Source of the DNA: Candidatus Dechloromonas phosphoritropha
Lineage (GTDB): Bacteria; Pseudomonadota; Gammaproteobacteria; Burkholderiales; Rhodocyclaceae
NCBI GenBank assembly: GCA_016722705.1
Contig: JADKGN010000001.1
Coordinates: 1,028,657-1,092,656 of the forward strand
DNA: 64,000 bases
Direction of reading: 5' to 3'
Part shown: in pieces, positions 44,418-51,898 of the stretch
Position numbering within the stretch: the stretch's first letter is position 1
Layout: each line of letters starts with the position of its first letter
Position numbers and translations under genes: made by a program
The notes under the pieces: model-generated
Seen by the model: the letters and a program-made list of their open reading frames with translations, nothing else
Told to the model about the DNA's origin: nothing
The model's database searches: none

Positions 44418-44643
44418 GGTCCTGGGCGACGTCATCGATATTGGTGAATTGACGTGGCGGTTCATAGCCGACGCGCCGATATCCCGTTTGAGAGAGTGAG
44501 CTAGACGACGTACCCGATGCGGCGCCACATTCCCCCTGAATGATGGAGCCCACCATGTCCCGACGTAACGCCAAAGTCAGTCTCAAGCCGTGCAAGTCCC
44601 GAGTGAACTTGACGATCACCCATCCGAATGCCGCGATTGAGTC
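44418..44643. other. Gene-poor segment between IS4-3 and element copy C
   Basis: Continuation of the segment at 41150. A short frame begins at 44557 (MSRRNAKVSLKPCKSRVNLT) behind GGAG and runs into copy C after about 30 codons. It could be the 5' end of a gene disrupted by copy C, but it is too short to identify. Confidence 0.35.
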
Positions 44644-46271
44644 CCTAAGCCGGACGATCCGGAACCAAACAGGTATTACGATAGAAGCCTGACGAATGAC
44701 CGAGGAGGCGATCATGTTGGCGATGGCTCTGGCGGAACGATACGTGACGAACATGCATGGCGTGCTTTCGTGCTTTGACCGGATCATTATCACCGGCACG
44801 CTGCCTGGTGCGTGCTACGCGGCAGGAATGACGAGTTATTTGTACACGCACGGAATTCGGGTATTCGACTACCCGCGATTTGCCGAGCCGCTGCGAGATC
44901 GCATTCGTGAGCGTGCGCAGGAGGTGTGTCTGGCGGCGGGTATTGAAATCGAGCACGTCAGCAAAAGCCATATTCGCAAGGAAGAGTTGGTCGCGCGAGT
45001 GCTCGCCGGTCGCGGCGACGCACCGGGTTTGGTGCATGTGCTCTCGGCCATGGAAGCCTGTCCGAGCTACAAACCGTGGCATGACAAAGGCAGTGGCAAG
45101 ACTTACCTGCGCCCCGATCAAGGCAAGTGCCTGCACTACTACTTCTATTTCATCGACGAGGAACTGGGGTTGTGCTACCTGCGTGTGCCGACGTGGGCAC
45201 CGTTCGGGTTGCAGTTCTACTGTAATGGTCACAGCGCTCTGGCAAGAACTCTGACGCGAGAAAGGATCGACTTCCTCCAGCAGGACAACGCCTTCCTGCG
45301 TGTCGCCGACATCGCGCAGGCGCAGGCGCTGGCGGATGCGTTCAGTCCCGACGTACTTCACCCGCGACTGGATCGCTATGCGCAGTGGTTGTGCCCAGTG
45401 CTTGACGTCTTTGGATCCTCGTATCACTGGAGCTTGCGCCAAGTCGAATACTCCACCGACCTGATGTTTCGCAGTGAGCAGATATTGGTTCCACTGTATG
45501 ACGCCATTTCGCGCCAAGCGGTCTTGGCCGCCAACGCAGAACGCGTCTCCAGCTTTCTGGGCAAGAAGGTCACGCCACAACTGGCCCAGGAGATCGGTTC
45601 CCGGTTGTCCACCCGTATCGAGGGGCGCTGCATCAAGCACACCATGGGCGCCGCTGGCGTCAAGGTGTATGACAAATTCTCCCGCGTACTGCGGGTCGAA
45701 ACGACCGTCAATGACGTGAGTTTCTTCAAACACCACCGCAAGGTGGAACACAAGGACAGGCACGCCACCCGAGAATTGGCGCCCCTGAAGAAGACAATCT
45801 ATAGCCTGATCGACCTGCGCGACATCCTGCTCGGCTGCAACCAACGTTACCTGGCGTTCCTCTCCAGCCTCGATGACCCCAGTGCCGGCGAGCGTGACTT
45901 GGAGCGATTGAGCATGCCACGGTTGGGGGCGGCTCCCGGTGTCAAAGGGGTGAACTTCTTTGATCCTGCCGAGAAAGCCTTGCTGCAAACCATGCAACGC
46001 GGCGAGTTCAACATTCACGGTTGGCGTCGTGCCGATCTTCTCAGCTATCTGAAGCTCACTCCGTCCGCCATGTCGCGCCAACTTGCCCGACTGCGTACGC
46101 TCGGCTTGATCAAGAAAGTCACTCATACCTATCGCTACTACCTCACTCGATTGGGACGTTCAGTCGTCGCTGCGGCCTGCTCATTGACCCGCTTCAACAT
46201 AGTGCCAACCATGGCTTGCGCATCCTGAATTCTTCTCATGATTTGTGATGATTGAACTGGTTAGTGACTAA
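44644..46271 (+). mobile_element. Unclassified 1628-bp repeat element, copy C
   Basis: Full-length copy, same ends as B and D (CCTAAGCCGGACGATCC ... GGTTAGTGACTAA). Left flank GATTGAGTC, right flank ATATGGCCG: no duplication other than the CTAA shared by the two ends. Confidence 0.88.
44696..46228 (+). CDS. Element protein, 510 aa (copy C)
   Basis: Amino-acid sequence is the same as copy B by eye. See the copy B entry (6057-7589) for motifs. It is intact, so B, C and D all keep an open gene, which suggests recent activity or selection. Confidence 0.78.
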   Translation: MTEEAIMLAMALAERYVTNMHGVLSCFDRIIITGTLPGACYAAGMTSYLYTHGIRVFDYPRFAEPLRDRIRERAQEVCLAAGIEIEHVSKSHIRKEELVARVLAGRGDAPGLVHVLSAMEACPSYKPWHDKGSGKTYLRPDQGKCLHYYFYFIDEELGLCYLRVPTWAPFGLQFYCNGHSALARTLTRERIDFLQQDNAFLRVADIAQAQALADAFSPDVLHPRLDRYAQWLCPVLDVFGSSYHWSLRQVEYSTDLMFRSEQILVPLYDAISRQAVLAANAERVSSFLGKKVTPQLAQEIGSRLSTRIEGRCIKHTMGAAGVKVYDKFSRVLRVETTVNDVSFFKHHRKVEHKDRHATRELAPLKKTIYSLIDLRDILLGCNQRYLAFLSSLDDPSAGERDLERLSMPRLGAAPGVKGVNFFDPAEKALLQTMQRGEFNIHGWRRADLLSYLKLTPSAMSRQLARLRTLGLIKKVTHTYRYYLTRLGRSVVAAACSLTRFNIVPTMACAS

Positions 46272-46377
46272 ATATGGCCGCGCCGCTTTTTATGGATTTT
46301 TATGTTGCATAAAATATCAAGTTAACAACGAAAAGCTAGTGACAGAGCGGCTTCTAGCTAGGGTGTGTTGACGATTG
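46272..46377. other. AT-rich gap between copy C and IS256-B
   Basis: About 105 bp, richer in A/T than its surroundings, with no gene. It ends with ACGATTGAGTCCCTAA, whose last 15 bases also occur directly at the left border of copy C (44633-44648). Confidence 0.5.
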
Positions 46378-46473
46378 AGTCCCTAAACTGCTGTAAATCG
46401 GGTGGCAGGTAGCCACCGCTTCGATTCGGTAAACTGACGTTGCGAGACGATCGATAACCGAAGGAGAGAAGCG

Positions 46474-47691
46474 ATGACTGGGTATGAGGTTAGCGTAGGA
46501 ACGGACTTGCTGCCAGGGCTTTTAAACGGGCAGGACGGGCTGGCGAAACTGGTGGAAGCGGTGCTCAATCAAGTACTGGAGGCGCAGGTGACGGAAACGC
46601 TGGGGGCGACGCGGCACGAGCGCACGGACGAACGGGCCGGCTATCGCAACGGCTACCGGCCACGCACCCTTTACACGCGGGTTGGGCCGGTGACGCTGCT
46701 GGTGCCGCAGACGCGGGACGGCAGCTTTTCGACGGACATCTTCAAGCGCTACCAGCGGAGCGAGCAGGCCTTCGTTCTGGCGCTCATGGAAATGGTCGTG
46801 CACGGTGTCTCGACGCGCAAGGTCTCGGCGATCACCGAAGAGCTGTGCGGCGCCAGCTTCTCCAAATCGACGGTGAGCGCACTGTGCGCCGGACTGGAAC
46901 CGCGGGTCAGCGCGTTCAACGAACGGCGGCTGGACGGCGAGTATCCCTTCGTGCTGGTCGATGCCCTGTTCATCAAGAGTCGGCAAGAAGATCGTGTGGT
47001 TTCGCGTGCCGTGCTGACCGTCTCAGGCATCCGCTCCGATGGCTTCCGGGAGATTCTGGGCGTGCGGATCGGCGACACCGAGAGCTTCGCCACCTGGGAC
47101 GAGACCTTCCGCTGGCTCAGAGGGCGCGGCCTCAAGGGCACGCAGTTCATCATCTCGGACGACCACGGCGGCCTGCGTGAAGCGGCAGCGCGGCACTTTC
47201 AGGGGGCCAGCTGGCAACGCTGTCAGGTGCATCTGATGCGCAACATTCTGGGCCAATGCAACACCCGCCACCGCGCCGAGGTGGCAGCTGCCGTCAAGCT
47301 CGTGCTGCAGGCGCCCGATTTGGTCGAGGCCAAGCGCCGCCTGGCGGAATTCACCGAGCGCTTCGCCAAGAGCGCCCCCAAAGCGGTGGCCTGCCTCGAA
47401 GCAGGATTCGAGGATGCCATGGCGGTAATGGTCTTGCCCGAGAAGTATCGCAAGCGGCTACGCACAACGAACATGCAGGAGCGGCTCAACGAGGAAATTC
47501 GCCGGCGGGAGCGCGTGATCCGCATCTTCCCCAACGACGAGTCAGCCTTGCGCCTGATCGGCGCTCTGCTGGCCGAACAGAACGAGGCTTGGCAGGAACG
47601 GAAGTACCTCGACATGGATGAATTCAAGGAGTGGGCGGCTTCCCGCGCCGCAGCTAGCGAGGGCAACAACGTTGTTGCCCTCGCTAGCTGA
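46474..47691 (+). CDS. IS256/mutator-type transposase (IS256-B)
   Basis: 405 residues. Core features: YPFVLVDALFIKSRQEDRVV (first Asp), FIISDDHGGLREAAARHFQG (second Asp), WQRCQVHLMRN, and RTTNMQERLNEEIRRRERVI with Glu. The last codons (AASEGNNVVALAS) fall on a perfect 40-bp palindrome that includes the stop region. Intact. Confidence 0.92.
   Translation: MTGYEVSVGTDLLPGLLNGQDGLAKLVEAVLNQVLEAQVTETLGATRHERTDERAGYRNGYRPRTLYTRVGPVTLLVPQTRDGSFSTDIFKRYQRSEQAFVLALMEMVVHGVSTRKVSAITEELCGASFSKSTVSALCAGLEPRVSAFNERRLDGEYPFVLVDALFIKSRQEDRVVSRAVLTVSGIRSDGFREILGVRIGDTESFATWDETFRWLRGRGLKGTQFIISDDHGGLREAAARHFQGASWQRCQVHLMRNILGQCNTRHRAEVAAAVKLVLQAPDLVEAKRRLAEFTERFAKSAPKAVACLEAGFEDAMAVMVLPEKYRKRLRTTNMQERLNEEIRRRERVIRIFPNDESALRLIGALLAEQNEAWQERKYLDMDEFKEWAASRAAASEGNNVVALAS
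47651..47690. repeat. Perfect 40-bp palindrome at the end of IS256-B transposase
   Basis: Arms of 20 bp (CAGCTAGCGAGGGCAACAAC and its exact complement) with no loop. It covers the last 13 codons of the transposase. No T-run follows, so it is not a normal intrinsic terminator. Confidence 0.9.
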
Positions 47692-47736
47692 AAACCATTC
47701 GTCATTCATCGGATCGAAGAGTATTTACAGCAGATT

Positions 47737-49040
47737 TTGGACTTGACTAATGCCGCCGGTATCGATATCGGCAGCGCCTCTCATTTTGTGTCCGTACCGC
47801 CTGACCGGGACGATTCATCGGTGCGCGAATTTCCCAGCTTCACTGTCGATCTCAATGCCATCGCCGATTGGCTCAAAGCCTGCCGAGTCGACATCGTTGC
47901 CATGGAATCCACGGGGGTTTACTGGATTCCCTTGTTCGAGTTGCTGGAGTCACGCGGTTTCACCGTACTACTGGTCAACGCACGTCATGTCAAAAATGTC
48001 TCTGGACGCAAATCTGACGTGCTGGACTGCCAATGGCTTCAGCAGCTCATGACCTACGGTCTGCTCAGTGGTGCATTTCGTCCAGCCGAGCAAGTGTGCG
48101 TGCTGCGCGCCCTGTGGCGGCAGCGTGCCATGTTGCTCAGAGGTCAAGGGCGCGACACGTGCAGCACATGCAGAAGGCACTCACGCAAATGAACGTTCAG
48201 TTGGCCAACGTCATTTCAGACGTCGTAGGCGAGACAGGCCAGAAGATACTGCGCGCCATTGTGTCGGGCGAACGCGATGGACACGTGCTGGGGGCGATGA
48301 AGAACGCTCGCATCCGCGCCAGTATTGCTGAAATCGCAAAGAGCCTGGAAGGCAACTGGCGGGCCGAACACTTGTTCGCGCTCAAACAGGCGCTGGCCGC
48401 GTTTGACTTCGCGGGTGTCCAACTCACTGAGTGCGACAGCGAGATTGAGCTGCAACTGCAACGTTTGCAGGCCCACGAGGGAGAGCCCGTCAAAGGTAAG
48501 CAACGCGGCCGAGCTCGCAATGCGCCCAAGTTCGATTTACGCACGCAACTCTTCAAGATGTGCGGTGTCGATTTGACGCGCATTGATGGAATCGATGTCA
48601 CTACGGCGCTGGCCGTCATCAGCGAGACAGGGGCGGATATGTCACGCTTTGCTACCGCCGCGCACTTCACGAGTTGGCTGGGTTTATGCCCGGGCACCAA
48701 GATTACCGGGGGCAAGGTGATGAGTGGCAAAACCAAGCGATGCGCCAATCATGCTGCCCAGGCCCTGCGCTTGGCTGCCAGCGCCCTGCGTACCAGCCAA
48801 TCAGCATTGGGAGCCTACTTCCGGCGCATGTGCTCACGCATGGACAAGCCCAAGGCCGTCACCGCAGCAGCCCACAAGCTGGCGCGACTGATTTACACGA
48901 TGCTCACCAAGGGCACCGAATACACTGATCAGGGACAGGACTACTACGAGGAACGCTATCGACAGCGTGTGATCCATCACCTCGCAAAACGTGCAGAAAA
49001 GCTCGGCCTGCAACTCACCCCTATTCCTCAGCCCATTTGA
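47737..49040 (+). pseudogene. IS110-family transposase, frameshifted
   Basis: IS110 transposases use a DEDD active site. The first Asp is in NAAGIDIGSASHFVSVPPDR; further acidic residues appear in IVAMESTGVYWIPL and GRKSDVLDCQWLQQL. After QRAMLLRGQGR near 48155 the frame shifts, and family sequence continues in another frame: VQHMQKALTQMNVQL, the transposase-20 region GIDVTTALAVISETG, LGLCPGTKITGGKV and the C-terminal RMDKPKAVTAAAHKLARLIY. The N-terminus is close to the IS256-B end and may be truncated. Frameshifted, hence probably inactive. Confidence 0.88.
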
Positions 49041-49131
49041 AATAGCTAAGACAATCATGAAGATATGCTATGTTTCTTGAGAGAGTCTTGGCGCAGGAAG
49101 AACTGAAACGCTGCGGTTCAAGCACTTTTTA

Positions 49132-49155
49132 TTTGATGGGTGTTTTGATGGGTGT
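49132..49155. repeat. Tandem 12-bp repeat TTTGATGGGTGT x2
   Basis: Two perfect adjacent copies (49132-49143, 49144-49155) about 45 bp beyond the 3' end of tRNA-Ser. Short repeats in this position are often integrase-binding or attachment sequences of elements inserted at tRNA genes; that role is inferred. Confidence 0.6.
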
Positions 49156-49183
49156 AATAAAAAAGCGCCATGAAAGGCGCTTT
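49156..49183 (-). terminator. Rho-independent terminator of tRNA-Ser
   Basis: AAAGCGCC and GGCGCTTT form an 8-bp stem with a 6-nt loop; read on the minus strand it is followed by a T-rich tract (complement of AATAAAAAA). It lies 13 bp past the CCA end of the tRNA. Confidence 0.85.
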
Positions 49184-49196
49184 ATTACTGGATGTC

Positions 49197-49287
49197 TGGC
49201 GGAGAGACCGGGATTCGAACCCGGGGTGGGATGTTATCCCACACACGCTTTCCAGGCGTGCGACTTAAACCACTCATCCACCTCTCC
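49197..49287 (-). tRNA. tRNA-Ser (anticodon GGA)
   Basis: Complement reads GGAGAGGTGGATGAGTGG at the 5' end. The acceptor arm pairs GGAGAGG with TCTCTCC, the discriminator is G, and CCA is encoded (49197-49199). The anticodon loop CTGGAAA in the stem CGCACGC/GCGTGTG gives anticodon GGA. A long variable arm (GTGGGATAACATCCCAC) identifies a class II serine tRNA. The T-arm GGTTCGAATCC is normal. It marks the border between the IS-rich region and the intact acetate cluster. Confidence 0.96.
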
Positions 49288-49298
49288 GGACGGCGAGC

Positions 49299-49327
49299 AT
49301 TGTAGCAGAGGGGGCTCTGTTCCTCAA
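49299..49327 (-). promoter_or_regulatory. Sigma-70 promoter of tRNA-Ser
   Basis: On the minus strand TTGAGG (-35, complement at 49322-49327) and TACAAT (-10, complement at 49299-49304) are 17 bp apart and end 11 bp before the mature tRNA 5' end. Confidence 0.8.
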
Positions 49328-49602
49328 AGCCACTTTCGCAGCCACGCGAGCCCGATCCAGAGTATGAAGAGAAGCACCAGAGCCACAGCGCCGACGAGCA
49401 CTTCCGGCACCCACGACGGTAGCAGGAAGGCGACAACCCTTCGCGGCGGACGTGTCAATAGGTCGAAAAACCTATAGATGGCGTTCTGCTGCCGCCGGCT
49501 TCCGGCAAGCAGATGGAGTATCCCCTGGCCAATCAGGCACAGTCCGAGCATCTCGACAACGGCGCGAAGAGCGCTAATCACGAAAGCCTGCACACCCGCC
49601 AC
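49324..49602 (-). CDS. Small membrane protein at the end of the symporter operon
   Basis: 92 residues with two or three hydrophobic segments (VVEMLGLCLIGQGILHLLAG and VLVGAVALVLLFILWIGLAW) and a basic middle. No known motif. It starts 1 bp after the DUF4212 stop and is likely cotranscribed with it; it may assemble with or assist the symporter. Its 3' end overlaps the tRNA-Ser promoter. Confidence 0.65.
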   Translation of the reverse strand: MAGVQAFVISALRAVVEMLGLCLIGQGILHLLAGSRRQQNAIYRFFDLLTRPPRRVVAFLLPSWVPEVLVGAVALVLLFILWIGLAWLRKWL

Positions 49603-49848
49603 CTATTCGTCATCAATGCCGCATTCTTCTTCCACCTTACGCATCCGCCGGTTGTAATACCATATCAGCGCCAGATAGATCACGAGGTTCCCCTGGGCCG
49701 CCATGTAGAAGCCGAGCGGAAATCCGAACAGGCTGAAGCCATTTAGGTCCGCCGCGAACCAGGTGAGGACGAAGGTGACAACCGACCAGATGAGGATCAG
49801 CCCGAAGGTTAGCCGCCGCGTCCTCAGCCAGTAATGATCGTCCGTCAT
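49603..49848 (-). CDS. DUF4212 small symporter subunit
   Basis: 81 residues with two transmembrane helices (LILIWSVVTFVLTWFAADL and FYMAAQGNLVIYLALIWYY) and a charged tail RRMRKVEEECGID. DUF4212 proteins are encoded next to VC_2705-type sodium/solute symporters and are thought to be a small partner subunit. It overlaps the symporter gene by 4 bp. Confidence 0.88.
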   Translation of the reverse strand: MTDDHYWLRTRRLTFGLILIWSVVTFVLTWFAADLNGFSLFGFPLGFYMAAQGNLVIYLALIWYYNRRMRKVEEECGIDDE

Positions 49849-51890
49849 GGATCACACTTTGCCGGCGATGCGCGTCGGATGGCATTCAGGAAACGCTCGA
49901 CCTCCTTGTCCGGCGCCTTCGTGAACAGGCTCACCACGATGACGGTAGCAAACCCGGCGGCCACACCGAAGACGCCTGCCGCAGTTGAACTGATCTGGAA
50001 CCATGGCTGCATGCGCAGGCTGCCGAGTCCCAGCCAGGCCAGGCTGCCGACTTCGACGCGAAAGATGTAATAGGCAGCCAGGGAGAAGCCGACGATCATG
50101 CCGGCCAGCGCGCCGGCTCGCGTCGCCCGGCGCCAGAAGATGCCGAGTACCAGTGCCGGGAAGAAAGCCGATCCGGCGATCGAGAAAGCCCAGGCAACCA
50201 TGGACAGGATGGTGCCCGGCTTCTGCGCCGCCACCGTGGCCGCCAACACGGCAACGACGAGTAGCAGCGACTTGGAGATCACCAGGCGCAACTGGGTCGA
50301 TGAAGCGGGACGGAAAACCCGGTAGTAGACATCGTGCGACAGGGCGCCGGTGATTGTCAGCAGTAGGCCGTCGGCCGTGGACAAGGCGGCAGCCAGGCCA
50401 CCGGCGGCGACCAGCCCGGAAACCACATAGGGCATACCGGCGATCTCGGGGGTCGCCAGAACGACCACGTCGGGGCTGAGTACAAGTTCGGCCAGTTGCA
50501 GAATACCGTCGCCGTTGATGTCCTCATAGCTGACCAGTCCAACCCTGCTCCATGCGGAAACCCACCCCGGCAGTTTCTCGATGGGGAGGTCGACGAGGTG
50601 CGCGAGAACCTCGTATTTGACGAAAGCGGCATAGGCCGGCGCGGTCAAATAAAGAACGAGGATGAACAACAGTGACCAGAAGACGGATTCGCGCGCTTCG
50701 CGCACATTCGGCGTCGTGTAGTAGCGCATCAGCAGGTGCGGCAGCGCCGCCGTGCCAACCGTCAGACAGAAGACCAGCGCCAGAAAGTTGATGTGCTGCG
50801 ACCACCCGCCCTCCGCACTGTCACCCGGGAACGCGGCGGCGTGATGGACGGGCGGGGCCGCGCGCTCGGCGGCGGCAAACATCGCCGCCTCCCACCGTAG
50901 CCGGGCCTGACCAGGGTCTTGTGGGAGATCGCGACGCTGCCTTTCCAGTGCCACGATATCCCTCACCCGCGCGTCAGTGGCCTTGATCTCGTTGATCCTT
51001 GACGACAACTGCTCCCGTTCGCGGGAAAGCGAATCCGGCAACTCCGCGATCTTGCGCGCGTATTCGTCGGCCCGCTCGCGATAGAGGCGGCGGGCGGCGA
51101 CCTCGGCCGGGCTGTCAAAAATCTTGTCTTCCATCTGGCGCACCTGTTGCAGGACCTGGCCGTAGACCACCTGCGGAACCGGAATACCGGTCACCGACCA
51201 TGACAGGATGGCGACCGGTGTCAAATAGGCGACGATCAGGATCACATATTGCGCGACTTGCGTCCACGTCACCGCGCGCATGCCACCAAGAAAGGAGCAG
51301 ACGAGAATGCCGGCGAGGCCGACGAAAACGCCGACTTCGAATTGCAGGCTGACAAAGCGGCTGGTGATGACGCCGACCCCGTAGATCTGCGCAACGACAT
51401 AGACGAACGAGGCAAGAATCGTGGCGCCGACAGCGACCAGCCGGATGGCGTTGCCGCCGTAGCGGGCGCTCAGGAAATCAGGGATCGTGAATTCGCCGAA
51501 ACGCCGCAGGTACGGTGCCAGCAGCAGCGCGACCAGGACGAAGCCGCCGGTCCAACCAAGTACGAAAGCCAGCCCCTGGTAGCCCGAGAGATAGAGCGTC
51601 CCGGCCAGACCGATGAACGAAGCGGCACTCATCCAGTCGGCGCCGGTAGCCATGCCGTTGAAGAATGCTGGTACCCGGCGTCCGGCAACATAGAACTCCG
51701 AGACGTCGGTAGTTCGGCTCATGATGCCGATCACGGCATACATCGAGATCGTGAAGATCAGGAACGAGTAGCCGATCCAGCGCGGCGGCATACCGTGCTG
51801 CTCGAGCACGGCAAGCGCCCCCACGAACATCAGGAAGCCGCCCGTGTACAACAGATAGTAGCGCTGTAGCCTGGTCAGGGAGGCCAGCAT
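49845..51890 (-). CDS. Sodium:solute symporter, VC_2705 / ActP-like
   Basis: 681-residue SSS-family carrier, probably for acetate or another small monocarboxylate given the linked acs gene. The N-terminal hydrophobic part contains FYVAGRRVPAFFNGMATGAD and SAASFIGLAGTLYLSGYQG, typical of acetate permease-like proteins. Unlike ActP it has a hydrophilic, coiled-coil-rich insertion of about 110 residues (LYRERADEYARKIAELPDSL, SLSREREQLSSRINEIKA) between helices, as in the VC_2705 subgroup. TVGTAALPHLLMRYYTTPN and TADGLLLTITGALSHDVYYR are conserved later. Element copy D lies 8 bp upstream of its start. Confidence 0.9.
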   Translation of the reverse strand: MLASLTRLQRYYLLYTGGFLMFVGALAVLEQHGMPPRWIGYSFLIFTISMYAVIGIMSRTTDVSEFYVAGRRVPAFFNGMATGADWMSAASFIGLAGTLYLSGYQGLAFVLGWTGGFVLVALLLAPYLRRFGEFTIPDFLSARYGGNAIRLVAVGATILASFVYVVAQIYGVGVITSRFVSLQFEVGVFVGLAGILVCSFLGGMRAVTWTQVAQYVILIVAYLTPVAILSWSVTGIPVPQVVYGQVLQQVRQMEDKIFDSPAEVAARRLYRERADEYARKIAELPDSLSREREQLSSRINEIKATDARVRDIVALERQRRDLPQDPGQARLRWEAAMFAAAERAAPPVHHAAAFPGDSAEGGWSQHINFLALVFCLTVGTAALPHLLMRYYTTPNVREARESVFWSLLFILVLYLTAPAYAAFVKYEVLAHLVDLPIEKLPGWVSAWSRVGLVSYEDINGDGILQLAELVLSPDVVVLATPEIAGMPYVVSGLVAAGGLAAALSTADGLLLTITGALSHDVYYRVFRPASSTQLRLVISKSLLLVVAVLAATVAAQKPGTILSMVAWAFSIAGSAFFPALVLGIFWRRATRAGALAGMIVGFSLAAYYIFRVEVGSLAWLGLGSLRMQPWFQISSTAAGVFGVAAGFATVIVVSLFTKAPDKEVERFLNAIRRASPAKCDP

Positions 51891-51898
51891 CGCCCTAC

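Larger units (their letters stand above)
46378..47743 (+). mobile_element. IS256-family element (IS256-B)
   Basis: Left end GTCCCTAAACTGCTGTAAAT and complement of the right end GTCCAAAATCTGCTGTAAAT match at 17 of 20 positions. One transposase gene. The right end overlaps or abuts the start of the IS110 transposase frame, so it probably inserted at that gene's 5' end. No 8-bp duplication is seen. Confidence 0.8.

Noticed and set aside
49070..49200. Possible integrase C-terminus next to tRNA-Ser
   Set aside because: The frame here (MFLERVLAQEEL...) runs into the complement of the tRNA and shows no tyrosine-recombinase motif; only the tandem 12-mer is retained as a possible attachment feature.
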